Shown piece by piece: positions 8,281-17,300 of a DNA stretch of 64,000 nucleotides; within the stretch, counting starts at the first letter, position 1, and every line of letters starts with the position of its first letter. A program made the translations under genes and the position numbers. The notes beneath the pieces are model-generated. The model ran no database searches, was not told the origin of the DNA, and saw only the letters and a program-made list of their open reading frames with translations. This DNA is from an uncultured Bacteroidota bacterium (GTDB lineage Bacteria > Bacteroidota > Bacteroidia > Chitinophagales > Chitinophagaceae), in assembly GCA_903831575.1 (NCBI GenBank), contig CAIKYB010000007.1, positions 1-64,000 of the forward strand. Direction: 5' to 3'.

Positions 8281-9369
8281 ATGAAAATACTGTATGCAAT
8301 ACAAGGCACCGGAAATGGTCATGTGAGCAGGGCTCTGGAAATCATTCCGATTTTAATGAAAAAAGGATCGGTTGATATATTAATCAGTGGTATTCAATCA
8401 GATGTTGATTTACCATTTCCTGTAAAATATAAATTCAAGGGGCTTAGTTTTATTTTTGGTAAAAAGGGAGGAATTGATTTAATAAGCACTTATAAAAAAA
8501 GTAGCATTGTCAATCTTTATGCAGAGATAAAATCACTTCCCGTAGAAGAATACGATTTAGTAATCAGTGACTTTGAACCTGTCAGTTCATGGGCATGCAG
8601 AATGAATAATAAACTTTGCATTGGCTTGAGTCACCAGTCTGCTGTAATCAATAAAAATGCCCCCAAACCCAAGATAAAAGACCCTCTAGGGAATGCAGTT
8701 TTGAAATATTATGCCCCCGTAGATTTTTCATATGGCTTTCATTTTGAAAAATATGATACCAACATATTTACTCCAGTAATCAGAGATCAAATCAGAACTT
8801 CAAATCCTAAAAATGCAGGGCATTACACTGTTTATCTTCCTGCATACGGAGATGAAAAAATATTAAAGATTTTAAGCAAAATAAAAAATGTAAACTGGCA
8901 AGTTTTTTCAAAGCACAACAAAAAAACAATTATACAAGATAATATTAAGATACAACCAATTAGCAACGAAGGATTTGTAAAGAGTATGATTAACGCTATA
9001 GGTGTGCTTTGTGGTGCCGGATTTGAAACTCCTGCAGAGGCACTGTATTTAAAAAAGAAATTGTTGGTCATTCCTATGAAAGGCCAATACGAACAGCAAT
9101 GCAATGCAGCTGCCCTAAAGAAAATGGACGTGCCTGTTATAAAATCTTTAAAGAAAAAACATCTGCCAAAAATCGAAAATTGGATAAATAATGAACAAGC
9201 TATTTCAGTTGAATTTAAAGATCAAACTGAGGAAATAATCGATAAAATTTTAACTACCTATTCAACAAAAAAAATCAGAAGAAAAAATACCCTGGGACAT
9301 CATATTGATTCTCTAAAAAAATTAAAAGAAAATAGTTTTGAAAAAATCATTTCAAAGCTATCCCTGTAA
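8281..9369 (+). CDS. Glycosyltransferase, MurG/GT28-GT1-like GT-B fold
   Basis: 362 residues. The N-terminal Rossmann domain begins MKILYAIQGTGNGHVSRALE, with a glycine-rich GTGNGH loop as in MurG/MGD-type enzymes. The C-terminal nucleotide-sugar domain has CGAGFETPAEALYLKKKLL (about 245-263) followed by a PMKGQYEQQCNA segment. No signal peptide or strong membrane helix is visible, so a peripheral inner-membrane enzyme is expected. In plcP operons of other bacteria the adjacent glycosyltransferase puts sugar on the diacylglycerol released by PlcP, and that role is inferred here. It starts 5 bp after plcP and ends 7 bp before the GH1 gene. Confidence 0.8.
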   Translation: MKILYAIQGTGNGHVSRALEIIPILMKKGSVDILISGIQSDVDLPFPVKYKFKGLSFIFGKKGGIDLISTYKKSSIVNLYAEIKSLPVEEYDLVISDFEPVSSWACRMNNKLCIGLSHQSAVINKNAPKPKIKDPLGNAVLKYYAPVDFSYGFHFEKYDTNIFTPVIRDQIRTSNPKNAGHYTVYLPAYGDEKILKILSKIKNVNWQVFSKHNKKTIIQDNIKIQPISNEGFVKSMINAIGVLCGAGFETPAEALYLKKKLLVIPMKGQYEQQCNAAALKKMDVPVIKSLKKKHLPKIENWINNEQAISVEFKDQTEEIIDKILTTYSTKKIRRKNTLGHHIDSLKKLKENSFEKIISKLSL

Positions 9370-9376
9370 ACATAAA

Positions 9377-10708
9377 ATGAATAGAAAAGATTTTGGCGAC
9401 GACTTTTTTTGGGGTGTATCAACAGCAGCATACCAAATAGAAGGTTCAATAACTGCAGATGGAAAAGGGCCTTCCATTTGGGATGTGTTTTCCAAAAAGA
9501 AAAACAAAATATTCAACAATCAAAATGGCGATATCGCTTGTGATTTCTACAATAAATTTACACAAGACCTTTATTTAATTTATGAACTAAAAATTCCCAA
9601 TTTTAGATTCTCCATTTCATGGTCTAGAATTTTCCCTAATGGTACAGGACAAATAAATCAACAAGGAATTGATTTCTACAATCGAGTGATTGATTTGTGC
9701 TTGGAATTAAACATTGAACCATGGATTACCCTCTATCATTGGGATTTGCCAGAAAAACTTCAAGAAAAAGGTGGATGGACAAATAGAGATATTATCAATT
9801 GGTTTTCTGAATTTGTTACTTGCTGTGTAAAACATTTTGGAGATCGTGTTTCTAAATGGATTGTCTTGAATGAACCCATGGTATTTACAGGAGCTGGTTA
9901 TTTTTTAGGCGTTCACGCACCGGGTCTAAGGGGATTAAATAATTTTATAGCATCTGTTCACCATGCTGCCATGTGCCAGGCTGCAGGAGGACGAATCATT
10001 CGTTCCTTACATCCAAATCCTTATATTGGAACTACATTTTCACATTCTTATCTTGAACCTTATAACACCGATAATGTAAAAGATCATCATGCAACAAAAA
10101 AAGTTGATGCACTTTTAAACAGACTTTTTATAGAACCTTTATTAGGACTAGGTTATCCATTAGCTGATTTATCCATTCTAAATAGAATTGAAAAGTTCAT
10201 TAAACCTAATGACATGGAACTTATTAGCTTTAAAATGGATTTTATTGGTTTACAAGTATACACCAGAGAGCTCATCAAATATGTTCCATTTCAACCTTTC
10301 TTACAGGCAAATATTGTAAAAGCTAGTCAGAGATTTGTTCATCATACCATTATGGATTGGGAAGTTCATCCAGACTGTATTTATAAAGCAGTTAAAAAAA
10401 TAGAGCAGTACGAAAATGTAAAAGAAATTATCATAACCGAGAATGGAGCTGCTTTTGATGACGACTTAAAAGATAAAAGAATTTTTGATTTACTCAGAAA
10501 AGATTACCTACAAAATCATCTGAATAAACTATTAAAAGCAAAAAAAGAAGGATCCAACATAAAAGGTTATTTTGTATGGACACTGGTAGATAATTTTGAA
10601 TGGGCTGAAGGATATAAACCAAAATTTGGCCTTGTACATTTAGACCATCAAACACAAAAAAGAACAATAAAAGAATCTGGCTTTTGGTACAGAGATTTTC
10701 TTTCATAA
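9377..10708 (+). CDS. Family 1 glycoside hydrolase (beta-glucosidase)
   Basis: 443 residues from the ATG at 9377; an upstream TTG inside the glycosyltransferase gene is rejected. GH1 hallmarks run in order: FWGVSTAAYQIEG at the N-terminus, SWSRIFPNG (81-89), acid/base Glu166 in LNEP, nucleophile Glu355 in ITENG, and FVWTLVDNFEW near the C-terminus. There is no signal peptide, so it should be cytoplasmic and hydrolyse beta-glucosides or beta-galactosides. The third position in a plcP-glycosyltransferase operon is unusual and suggests turnover of the glycolipid head group or of a derived glucoside, which is inference. Confidence 0.93.
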   Translation: MNRKDFGDDFFWGVSTAAYQIEGSITADGKGPSIWDVFSKKKNKIFNNQNGDIACDFYNKFTQDLYLIYELKIPNFRFSISWSRIFPNGTGQINQQGIDFYNRVIDLCLELNIEPWITLYHWDLPEKLQEKGGWTNRDIINWFSEFVTCCVKHFGDRVSKWIVLNEPMVFTGAGYFLGVHAPGLRGLNNFIASVHHAAMCQAAGGRIIRSLHPNPYIGTTFSHSYLEPYNTDNVKDHHATKKVDALLNRLFIEPLLGLGYPLADLSILNRIEKFIKPNDMELISFKMDFIGLQVYTRELIKYVPFQPFLQANIVKASQRFVHHTIMDWEVHPDCIYKAVKKIEQYENVKEIIITENGAAFDDDLKDKRIFDLLRKDYLQNHLNKLLKAKKEGSNIKGYFVWTLVDNFEWAEGYKPKFGLVHLDHQTQKRTIKESGFWYRDFLS

Positions 10709-10735
10709 ATATCAAATTCATATCTCTTTGTTTTT

Positions 10736-10743
10736 TACATTTG
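10736..10743 (+). promoter_or_regulatory. Bacteroidota -7 element TACATTTG (folD)
   Basis: Perfect TAnnTTTG only 5 nt before the folD ATG at 10749. Transcription would start at or almost at the A of the start codon, predicting a leaderless or near-leaderless mRNA. Confidence 0.5.
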
Positions 10744-10748
10744 CATTC

Positions 10749-11636
10749 ATGCAAATATTAGACGGCAAAATTGTATCGCAGAGCGTCAAAGATGATTTAA
10801 AGTCAAAAGTTGATTTGCTAAAACAGCAAGGTAAACGACTTCCTTTTTTAGCTGCGGTAATTGTGGGCAACAATGGAGCCAGCGAAACTTATGTTGCCAG
10901 CAAAACTAAAAACTGCGACGATATCGGTTTTTTAAGTACTACTTTACGTTTTGAAGAAACGATACCTGAAGATGAACTCATCCGTGTTGTTGAAGAATTA
11001 AATAGCGACAATAAGATTGATGGTATATTAGTTCAATTGCCTTTACCCCAACATATCAACAACGAAAGCATCATCAACACAATCAATCCCTCAAAAGATG
11101 TGGATGGATTTCATCCGATGAGCACAGGAAAGTTGATTCAGGGCTCTCCTACTTTTATACCGGCTACTCCATATGGTGTGATGCTAATGTTGGCTCATTA
11201 CAATATTGAAACCAATGGCAAGCATGCCGTTGTAATTGGAAGAAGCAATATTGTAGGAAGACCCATGAGTATATTACTGAGTCAGCAAATTCCGAATGGA
11301 AACTGCACGGTTACTCTTTGTCACAGTCATACTAAAAATCTAAAAGAAATTTGTTTTCAGGCAGATATAATTATTGCAGCATTAGGGAAGCCAGGTTTTT
11401 TAACTGCAGATATGGTTAAAGAAAATTCAGTTATAATTGATGTTGGCATCAGCAGAGTAGCAGATGAAAGTAAAAAATCAGGATTTACTATTAAAGGAGA
11501 TGTTGATTTTGAAAATGTGGCTTCTAAATCATCTTACATCACACCTGTGCCTGGAGGCGTAGGATTGATGACTATTGCAGCTTTATTGAAAAATACATTT
11601 AATGCATACGAAATGAGAGAGGCGAATAGTAAATAA
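10749..11636 (+). CDS. folD: Bifunctional methylenetetrahydrofolate dehydrogenase / methenyltetrahydrofolate cyclohydrolase
   Basis: 295 residues from the ATG at 10749 (MQILDGK); a TTG 21 nt upstream is the only longer option. Family signatures include Tyr-x3-Lys (YVASKTKNCDDIG), DGILVQLPLPQH, KDVDGFHP, the NADP-binding VVIGRSNIVGRP and TPVPGGVGLMTIA near the end. It interconverts methylene-, methenyl- and 10-formyl-tetrahydrofolate, and so supplies the formyl donor for PurN and PurH encoded downstream. It opens the nucleotide-biosynthesis block, 47 bp ahead of pyrD. Confidence 0.97.
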   Translation: MQILDGKIVSQSVKDDLKSKVDLLKQQGKRLPFLAAVIVGNNGASETYVASKTKNCDDIGFLSTTLRFEETIPEDELIRVVEELNSDNKIDGILVQLPLPQHINNESIINTINPSKDVDGFHPMSTGKLIQGSPTFIPATPYGVMLMLAHYNIETNGKHAVVIGRSNIVGRPMSILLSQQIPNGNCTVTLCHSHTKNLKEICFQADIIIAALGKPGFLTADMVKENSVIIDVGISRVADESKKSGFTIKGDVDFENVASKSSYITPVPGGVGLMTIAALLKNTFNAYEMREANSK

Positions 11637-11683
11637 ACAACTTTATTTTTTTAATTTTAAATACCACATCTAGAAGAAAACAA

Positions 11684-12613
11684 ATGAATCTATCTACCAC
11701 ATTATCCGGATTTGAATTACAAAACTGTTTAATGAACGCTTCAGGTGTGCATTGTACTAATCTTGATGAACTTGATGGTTTATTAAATGAAGGCGTTGGC
11801 GCAATAGTTACTAAAAGTTGTACGCTCGAATACAGAGAAGGAAACCCCAAACCTAGATATGCCACTATTCCTTATGGCAGTATAAATTCTATGGGATTGC
11901 CCAATAACGGAATCAAATATTACCTCGACTTTATTGAGAAAAATCAAGCAATAACTGATAAACTCATTATGCTCTCAGTTGCCGGGCTAACAAAAAATGA
12001 AAATATTGAATTACTTAAAATTGCAAATGAATCCGATTCTCTAAAAATTATTGAACTCAATTTGTCTTGTCCTAATATTCCAGGTAAACCTCAAACGGGT
12101 TATGATTTTGATGCTACCGAATCCTTATTAAATCAAGCTTTTACTATTTGCAAAAAGCCTATCGCCGTAAAATTACCGCCCTATTTCGATATGGCACATT
12201 TTGAAGCGATGGCTGATGTATTGAATAAATTTCCAGTGGCTTATGTTTGTTGTGTAAATAGCATTGGCAATGGAATGTGGATAGATACTGCTACAGAATC
12301 AACTGTTATCAAACCCAAGAATGGATTCGGTGGAATTGGTGGATTGTATATCAAGCCAACCGCACTTGCCAATGTAAGAATGTTTTATAAACTTCTCCCT
12401 AACATTGATGTTGTTGGATGTGGTGGCGTCCAAACCGGACAAGATGCTTTTGAGCATATTCTCTGCGGAGCAAGTATGGTTCAAATCGGCACTACATTGT
12501 GGGAAGAAGGAAAAACATGCTTTGAAAGAATTAGTAATGAACTTGCTGAAATCATGAAAGTTAAAGGATACAATAGCATCAATGATTTCAAAGGAAAACT
12601 TAATGAAATTTAA
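11684..12613 (+). CDS. pyrD: Dihydroorotate dehydrogenase, class 1A (fumarate type)
   Basis: 309 residues. The N-terminus (MNLSTTLSGFELQNCLMNAS) and GSINSMGLPNNG match family 1. The active-site loop LNLSCPNIPGKPQ carries the catalytic cysteine of class 1 enzymes; class 2 enzymes use serine. No PyrK electron-transfer gene is adjacent, and the sequence follows the Lactococcus PyrDA/yeast type, hence class 1A. FMN loops VGCGGVQTGQDA and ASMVQIGT are present. It oxidises dihydroorotate to orotate in the cytosol. It lies 17 bp upstream of the UMP synthase gene, covering the last three steps of UMP synthesis. Class 1A is unexpected in this phylum. Confidence 0.9.
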   Translation: MNLSTTLSGFELQNCLMNASGVHCTNLDELDGLLNEGVGAIVTKSCTLEYREGNPKPRYATIPYGSINSMGLPNNGIKYYLDFIEKNQAITDKLIMLSVAGLTKNENIELLKIANESDSLKIIELNLSCPNIPGKPQTGYDFDATESLLNQAFTICKKPIAVKLPPYFDMAHFEAMADVLNKFPVAYVCCVNSIGNGMWIDTATESTVIKPKNGFGGIGGLYIKPTALANVRMFYKLLPNIDVVGCGGVQTGQDAFEHILCGASMVQIGTTLWEEGKTCFERISNELAEIMKVKGYNSINDFKGKLNEI

Positions 12614-12630
12614 ACCGAAGAAAAATAATT

Positions 12631-13992
12631 ATGAACAACACTTCCTCTTTTTTAAAATCACTGGTAGATATTGAATGTGTAAAGTTTGGCGACTTCACTT
12701 TAAAAAGCGGGAAAAAATCTCCCATCTATATTGATTTAAGAAACATTATTTCTTATCCAAAAATACTTGCTGAGTTATCTGTATTTTTTGAAAAGCATAT
12801 CAGCAAAGAGATTCAGCGAATCTGTGGAGTACCTTATGCTGCACTTCCGATGGCTACAGCCGTATCAATGAATACAAATCTTCCGATGTTGATTAAAAGA
12901 AAGGAAGCAAAAAATTATGGGACTAAAAAAATTGTAGAGGGCGAATTCAAAAAAGGTGATAAAGTATTGTTGATTGAAGATGTGATTACAAGCGGAGAAA
13001 GCTTATTAGAAACCATAAACGAACTGGAAAGCGAAGGATTAGTGATTGCGCAAATATTGGTAGTACTTGACCGAGAACAAGGGGGAAGCGACAGGTTAAA
13101 AGCAAAAGGATATCAAGTACAATCTTTATTTACGATTTCTTCCTTAATTAAAATTCTGTTTGATGAAGGAAAAATTGAAGAAAAACTATATCAGGATGTT
13201 TTGAACTTTATCCATGATTCGCAAATCACAACTGAATTTGTAAAACCCAAAAAGAAGCTCTCTAAAATTCACCCCAACAAAATCGGGCAGCAACTTTTAG
13301 ATATTGCGCATATTAAAAAAAGTAACTTAATTGCCTCTGTTGACCTAACTACGTGTAACGAGGTATTAGATTTCCTTTCAAAAGTTGGAAATGGAATTTG
13401 TGCGGTTAAACTACATGTGGATATCATTACGGATTTCTCTCCCGAATTTATTACTGAACTGAAATCTATTGCTCAACAGCATAACTTCTTAATCATCGAG
13501 GACCGCAAATTTGCTGATATTGGGAGCACTCAACTCCTTCAGCTGAGTAAAGGCATATACGCCATTGCCTCATGGGCTGATATGGTTACCATACATCTGA
13601 TTGCAGGAGAAGCTTCATTAAAAGCAATACAGGACTGGGATACCGAAAAAAAACCAGGGCTCATTCCTATCATTGAAATGTCGAGCCAAGGCACTCTTAC
13701 AGATAAGCAGTATATGGAAAACTGTAAAAAATTCTTGTATAAATACAAGGATGTGATTGGCGGAGTTTGTCAGACTTTTGAAATGGATTCACCCTTTTTG
13801 AAATTTACGCCTGGTGTGAATTTAGCAAGCAAGGGAGATGATAAAGGCCAGCAATACAACACTCCTGAATTTGTAATAGAAAAATTACACTCCGATTTTT
13901 TAATCATAGGCAGAGGTTTATATGCATCAACTCAACCGGAGATTGAAATAGAAAAATATTTAACAGCAGTAAGAAATTGCGATATTTTTTAA
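12631..13992 (+). CDS. pyrEF: Bifunctional UMP synthase: orotate phosphoribosyltransferase fused to OMP decarboxylase
   Basis: 453 residues. Residues 1 to about 200 are OPRTase (DFTLKSGKKSPIYIDLR; PRPP loop VLLIEDVITSGES). Residues about 220-453 are OMP decarboxylase with the catalytic EDRKFADIG (Asp-x-Lys-x-x-x-Asp region). Further motifs are KLHVDII, IEMSSQG, FTPGVNL, DDKGQQYNTP and IIGRG. Domain order and the decarboxylase motifs are those of animal, plant and yeast enzymes rather than the usual bacterial PyrF (FLDLKFHDIP). It converts orotate plus PRPP to UMP. Its position after pyrD agrees. Confidence 0.94.
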   Translation: MNNTSSFLKSLVDIECVKFGDFTLKSGKKSPIYIDLRNIISYPKILAELSVFFEKHISKEIQRICGVPYAALPMATAVSMNTNLPMLIKRKEAKNYGTKKIVEGEFKKGDKVLLIEDVITSGESLLETINELESEGLVIAQILVVLDREQGGSDRLKAKGYQVQSLFTISSLIKILFDEGKIEEKLYQDVLNFIHDSQITTEFVKPKKKLSKIHPNKIGQQLLDIAHIKKSNLIASVDLTTCNEVLDFLSKVGNGICAVKLHVDIITDFSPEFITELKSIAQQHNFLIIEDRKFADIGSTQLLQLSKGIYAIASWADMVTIHLIAGEASLKAIQDWDTEKKPGLIPIIEMSSQGTLTDKQYMENCKKFLYKYKDVIGGVCQTFEMDSPFLKFTPGVNLASKGDDKGQQYNTPEFVIEKLHSDFLIIGRGLYASTQPEIEIEKYLTAVRNCDIF

Positions 13993-14213
13993 TGATATCC
14001 CTTCAAAAAAGAGCTGCTATACATATAATAAATATAAATGTTTTAAGGACGAGTCTGAAATAAACGGAGCTCCCTATCAAAAATACTTTTCTCCATCTGT
14101 TGTACATCTTGATTTTATTAGATGATGATAACTATGAAATTTAAAAGTTGATTGAAATAAAAAAAATCTTCAACTATTTGGCTTTTGAGTTTCGGAAGTC
14201 AAATCGTTTTCAA
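13993..14213. other. Intergenic DNA between pyrEF and the purine operon promoter
   Basis: No open frame of note. An imperfect hairpin (AGTTGA at about 14145 with TCAACT at about 14169) is visible, but without a clear U-tract I do not call a terminator. The rest of the gap (14214-14367) holds the promoter, the riboswitch and the downstream hairpins. Confidence 0.4.
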
Positions 14214-14221
14214 TACTTTTG
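14214..14221 (+). promoter_or_regulatory. Bacteroidota -7 element TACTTTTG (purine operon)
   Basis: Perfect TAnnTTTG. Transcription would begin near 14227, about 20 nt before the riboswitch aptamer, as expected for a leader-encoded riboswitch. Confidence 0.6.
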
Positions 14222-14248
14222 CGTACCAATTTAATTTTGGGGAATAAA

Positions 14249-14313
14249 ACTTGTATATGCTCATAATACGGCTGAGCGTTTCTACAGTTTACCATAAATA
14301 AACTACTACAAGT
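14249..14313 (+). promoter_or_regulatory. Purine riboswitch aptamer, guanine class
   Basis: It maps position by position onto the B. subtilis xpt aptamer. P1 is ACTTGTA (14249-14255) with TACAAGT (14307-14313), keeping the conserved U20-A76 and A21-U75 pairs. J1/2 is TAT (14256-14258). P2 is GCTCA (14259-14263) with TGAGC (14273-14277). L2 is AATACGG (14265-14271). J2/3 is GTTTCTAC (14278-14285), identical to consensus. P3 is AGTTTA/TAAACT (14286-14291/14299-14304). L3 is CCATAAA (14292-14298) and can form the GG-CC loop-loop pairs. The specificity base in J3/1 is C14306, which selects guanine or hypoxanthine over adenine. U14279 and U14283 (U47 and U51) are intact, arguing against the 2'-deoxyguanosine variants. 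It lies in front of purL. Confidence 0.94.
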
Positions 14314-14344
14314 GAATGCATCTCTAGGCAATGCCTATGTATTC
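14314..14344 (+). terminator. Riboswitch expression-platform hairpin
   Basis: Begins on the base after P1. Outer stem GAATGCA (14314-14320) pairs with TGTATTC (14338-14344), one G-U included. Inner stem TAGGC (14325-14329) pairs with GCCTA (14333-14337), with a four-base bulge. The following ATTTGTGTGTT is moderately U-rich, so this may be an intrinsic terminator of moderate strength. No competing antiterminator is obvious, so the mechanism is open. Confidence 0.55.
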
Positions 14345-14347
14345 ATT

Positions 14348-14378
14348 TGTGTGTTAAACTCAAACCATTGAACACACG
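14348..14378 (+). promoter_or_regulatory. Hairpin enclosing the probable purL start
   Basis: GTGTGTT (14349-14355) pairs perfectly with AACACAC (14371-14377). The 15-nt loop ends in the TTG at 14368-14370, the likeliest purL start codon. It could hide the start site and so act as a translational part of the riboswitch platform. No Shine-Dalgarno sequence is visible. Confidence 0.4.
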
Positions 14379-17300
14379 TCTTTACATAAAAAAACAAAAT
14401 GGATTTGATGTAAAAACTGATGTGCTTCAACGTGAGCTCAATCAATTGGGCGTTTCCGCTAAAATCAAAGTATATTCTACTTACGATATTTTCAATACTA
14501 CTGATGAAGAATTAAAAATCATCATCCCATCTGTCTTTACCGATCCTGTTATTGAAGAATGTTTGTTTGAACTTCCTATACACAAACAAATCATTGCTAT
14601 TGAATATTTACCTGGACAATTTGATTTGAGAGCCGATGCCGCTATGCAGTGTTGTCAATTATTGCTGGAACATAACAACACTTATGTTCAAACATCACAA
14701 GTTATCGGACTTGACGAAATCAATGATGAGGATATCAATATCATAAAAAAACATTTAATCAATACCGTTGATTCGAGAGAAAAAGATTTGTTGTTGCTTG
14801 AAAAGCCGATGGTACAGGAACCCGCATCAGTAATGACAATAGATGGCTTTATCAACTTTGATAAATCTGTGTTAGAATCGTTTTTGAAATCAAACAGATT
14901 ATCTATTGATATTGAAGATTTGATTTGTATTCAAAACTATTTTATCGGAGAAAAAAGAAATCCAACGATTACAGAAATAAAAGTATTGGACACTTACTGG
15001 AGTGACCATTGCAGACACACTACTTTTTTAACACACCTCAACAATATCAAATTTGAAGGTGCTTATAAAAATGAAATAGAAAATACTTTTAACAGGTATC
15101 GAAAAATAAAAAAAGAAGTTGGAAAGGAAAATACACCTATCACCTTAATGGAACTTGGCACTATTTTACCTAAATATTTTCTTTCTAAAAACCAACTTCC
15201 ACAATATCATCGTTCTAAAGAAAACAATGCCGCAACCATTGAAGTTGATGTGGATGTGAAAGGAGAAAATGAAAAGTGGTTGTTGCTCTTTAAAAATGAA
15301 ACGCATAATCATCCTACAGAAATTGAACCCTTTGGTGGTGCAGCCACTTGTATCGGCGGTGCGATCAGAGACCCTTTAAGCGGAAGGGCATTTGTTTATC
15401 AGGCAATGAGAGTGAGCGGTGCAGGCAACCCTGTTGAACCGGTGAAAAACACAATCGCCTCTAAACTTTCGCAACAAAAAATTTCAAAAGAAGCTGCATT
15501 GGGTTACAGCTCTTACGGAAATCAAATTGGTTTAGCCACTTCGTTGGTGTCAGAAATATTTCATGAAGGATACAAAGCAAAAAGATTCGAATGTGGTTTT
15601 GTGATGGCTGCCGTTAAAAAAGAACATGTAAAAGAAGAAGATCCCCAAGCCGGAGATGTTGTTTTGTTGATTGGCGGCGACACAGGAAGAGACGGTATTG
15701 GCGGCGCTTCTGGATCTTCAATGCAACATAATGAACATTCTATTGCAACTATGCAATCAGAAGTTCAAAAAGGAAATGCAATCACTGAAAGGAAAATTCA
15801 AAGATTGTTTAAAAGAAATGAAGTAACTCAACTCATCAAAAAATGTAATGACTTTGGTGCAGGCGGCCTTTGCGTGGCGATCGGAGAAATTGCAAAAAGT
15901 GTTGAAATAAATTTAAATCATGTTCCTCTAAAATACGAAGGATTAAATGGAACAGAAATAGCACTGTCCGAATCACAGGAAAGGATGGCTGTGGTTGTTT
16001 CCAAAGAAGATGCCGTTTCATTTATTAAATATGCTGAAGCTGAAAATCTAAAAGCTACACATGTTGCCACGATCACAAATGAAGATGCGCTAAAAATGCA
16101 CTGGAATGACAACATGATGCTGCATTTAAAACGTTCATTTCTGGATACTAATGGTGCTGTAAAAAAAGCGAATGTAATTGCAAATGCAGATGGAGAATAC
16201 CTAAATGATAATGTTCCCTTTGATAAAATCAATTTTTTGACTGTTTTGTCAAGCAAAGAAGTTGCATCACAAAAAGGAATGATTGAACACTTTGACAGCA
16301 CTGTACTGGGAAATACTTTTCTAATGCCTTTTGGCGGTAAATATCAATTGACTCCTTCTGATGTTTCTGCTCATTTTATATGTGATGAAAATTATTCGAC
16401 TCAAACCTTAAGCATTGCTTCTTGGGGATACCATCCTGCCTTCACTACAGCAAATACTTACCTCGGTGGAATGTATGCTGTCATTGAATCCATAAGTAAA
16501 CTCGTTGCTGCAGGAGGAAATTATAGTAAGGTCTATTTAAGTTTTCAGGAATATTTTGAAAAGCTTGAAAACGATCCGAAAAAATGGGGCAAACCATTCA
16601 CTGCTTTACTTGGAGCATTTGAAGCTCAATTTAATATCGGCGCTGCCGCAATTGGAGGAAAAGACAGCATGAGTGGTACTTTTAAAGAATTGAACGTGCC
16701 TCCTACATTAATAAGTTTTGCCGTTACTACAGAAAAAGCAACTCAGCTTATTTCTACTGAATTTAAGTCAGCGAATAATTTTATTTACTTGTTTCGTGTT
16801 CCTGCAAATGAGAAAAAAATTCCTAATTGGGAATTATTAAAATTATCCTGGGGTAAAATATATGAGCATATTAAATCAGGAAAAATAGTTGCTGCAAAAC
16901 ATGTTAAAGATGGCGGGATAGCATCTGCAATTGCGCAAATGAGTTTTGGAAATAAAATCGGAGTAGAAATCTCTACTAACTTACAGCTATTATCACTCAG
17001 TATAGGAAGTATAATTATAGAATCAAAAGAACTCTTAGATCCGGATTTCCAATTAATTGGCAAAACAAATTCCTCCTCTCTACTGGAGTTTAACCAAATG
17101 CCAATTCTAATAGAGGAAGCTGTTTCAGCCTGGAGTAATACCTTTGAAAATTTATTCCCTACAATTACAAATAGTCATTCTGTTAAAATCCCGAAAATTA
17201 CTACCCCCTCTAAAAAAATTAAAAATATTGGCTTTGGCAAGCCTACTGTTTTTTTGCCTGTGTTCCCAGGTACGAATTGTGAATATGAAACAACTCATGC

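Noticed and set aside
9338-9376. Longer GH1 start (TTG at 9338)
   Set aside because: It would overlap the glycosyltransferase end and adds residues before the conserved FWGVSTAAYQ start; the ATG at 9377 is 7 bp past the stop.
14249-14313. Adenine or 2'-deoxyguanosine riboswitch identity
   Set aside because: The J3/1 base is C (not U), and the U47 and U51 equivalents are intact, so the guanine class fits best.
14337-14357. Six-codon ORF (ATG to TAA) in the riboswitch leader
   Set aside because: Falls within the two hairpins; it has no Shine-Dalgarno sequence and no regulatory codon run, so it is most likely chance.
15918-16301. 127-codon frame opposite purL
   Set aside because: Antisense to a conserved PurL region; no family features.
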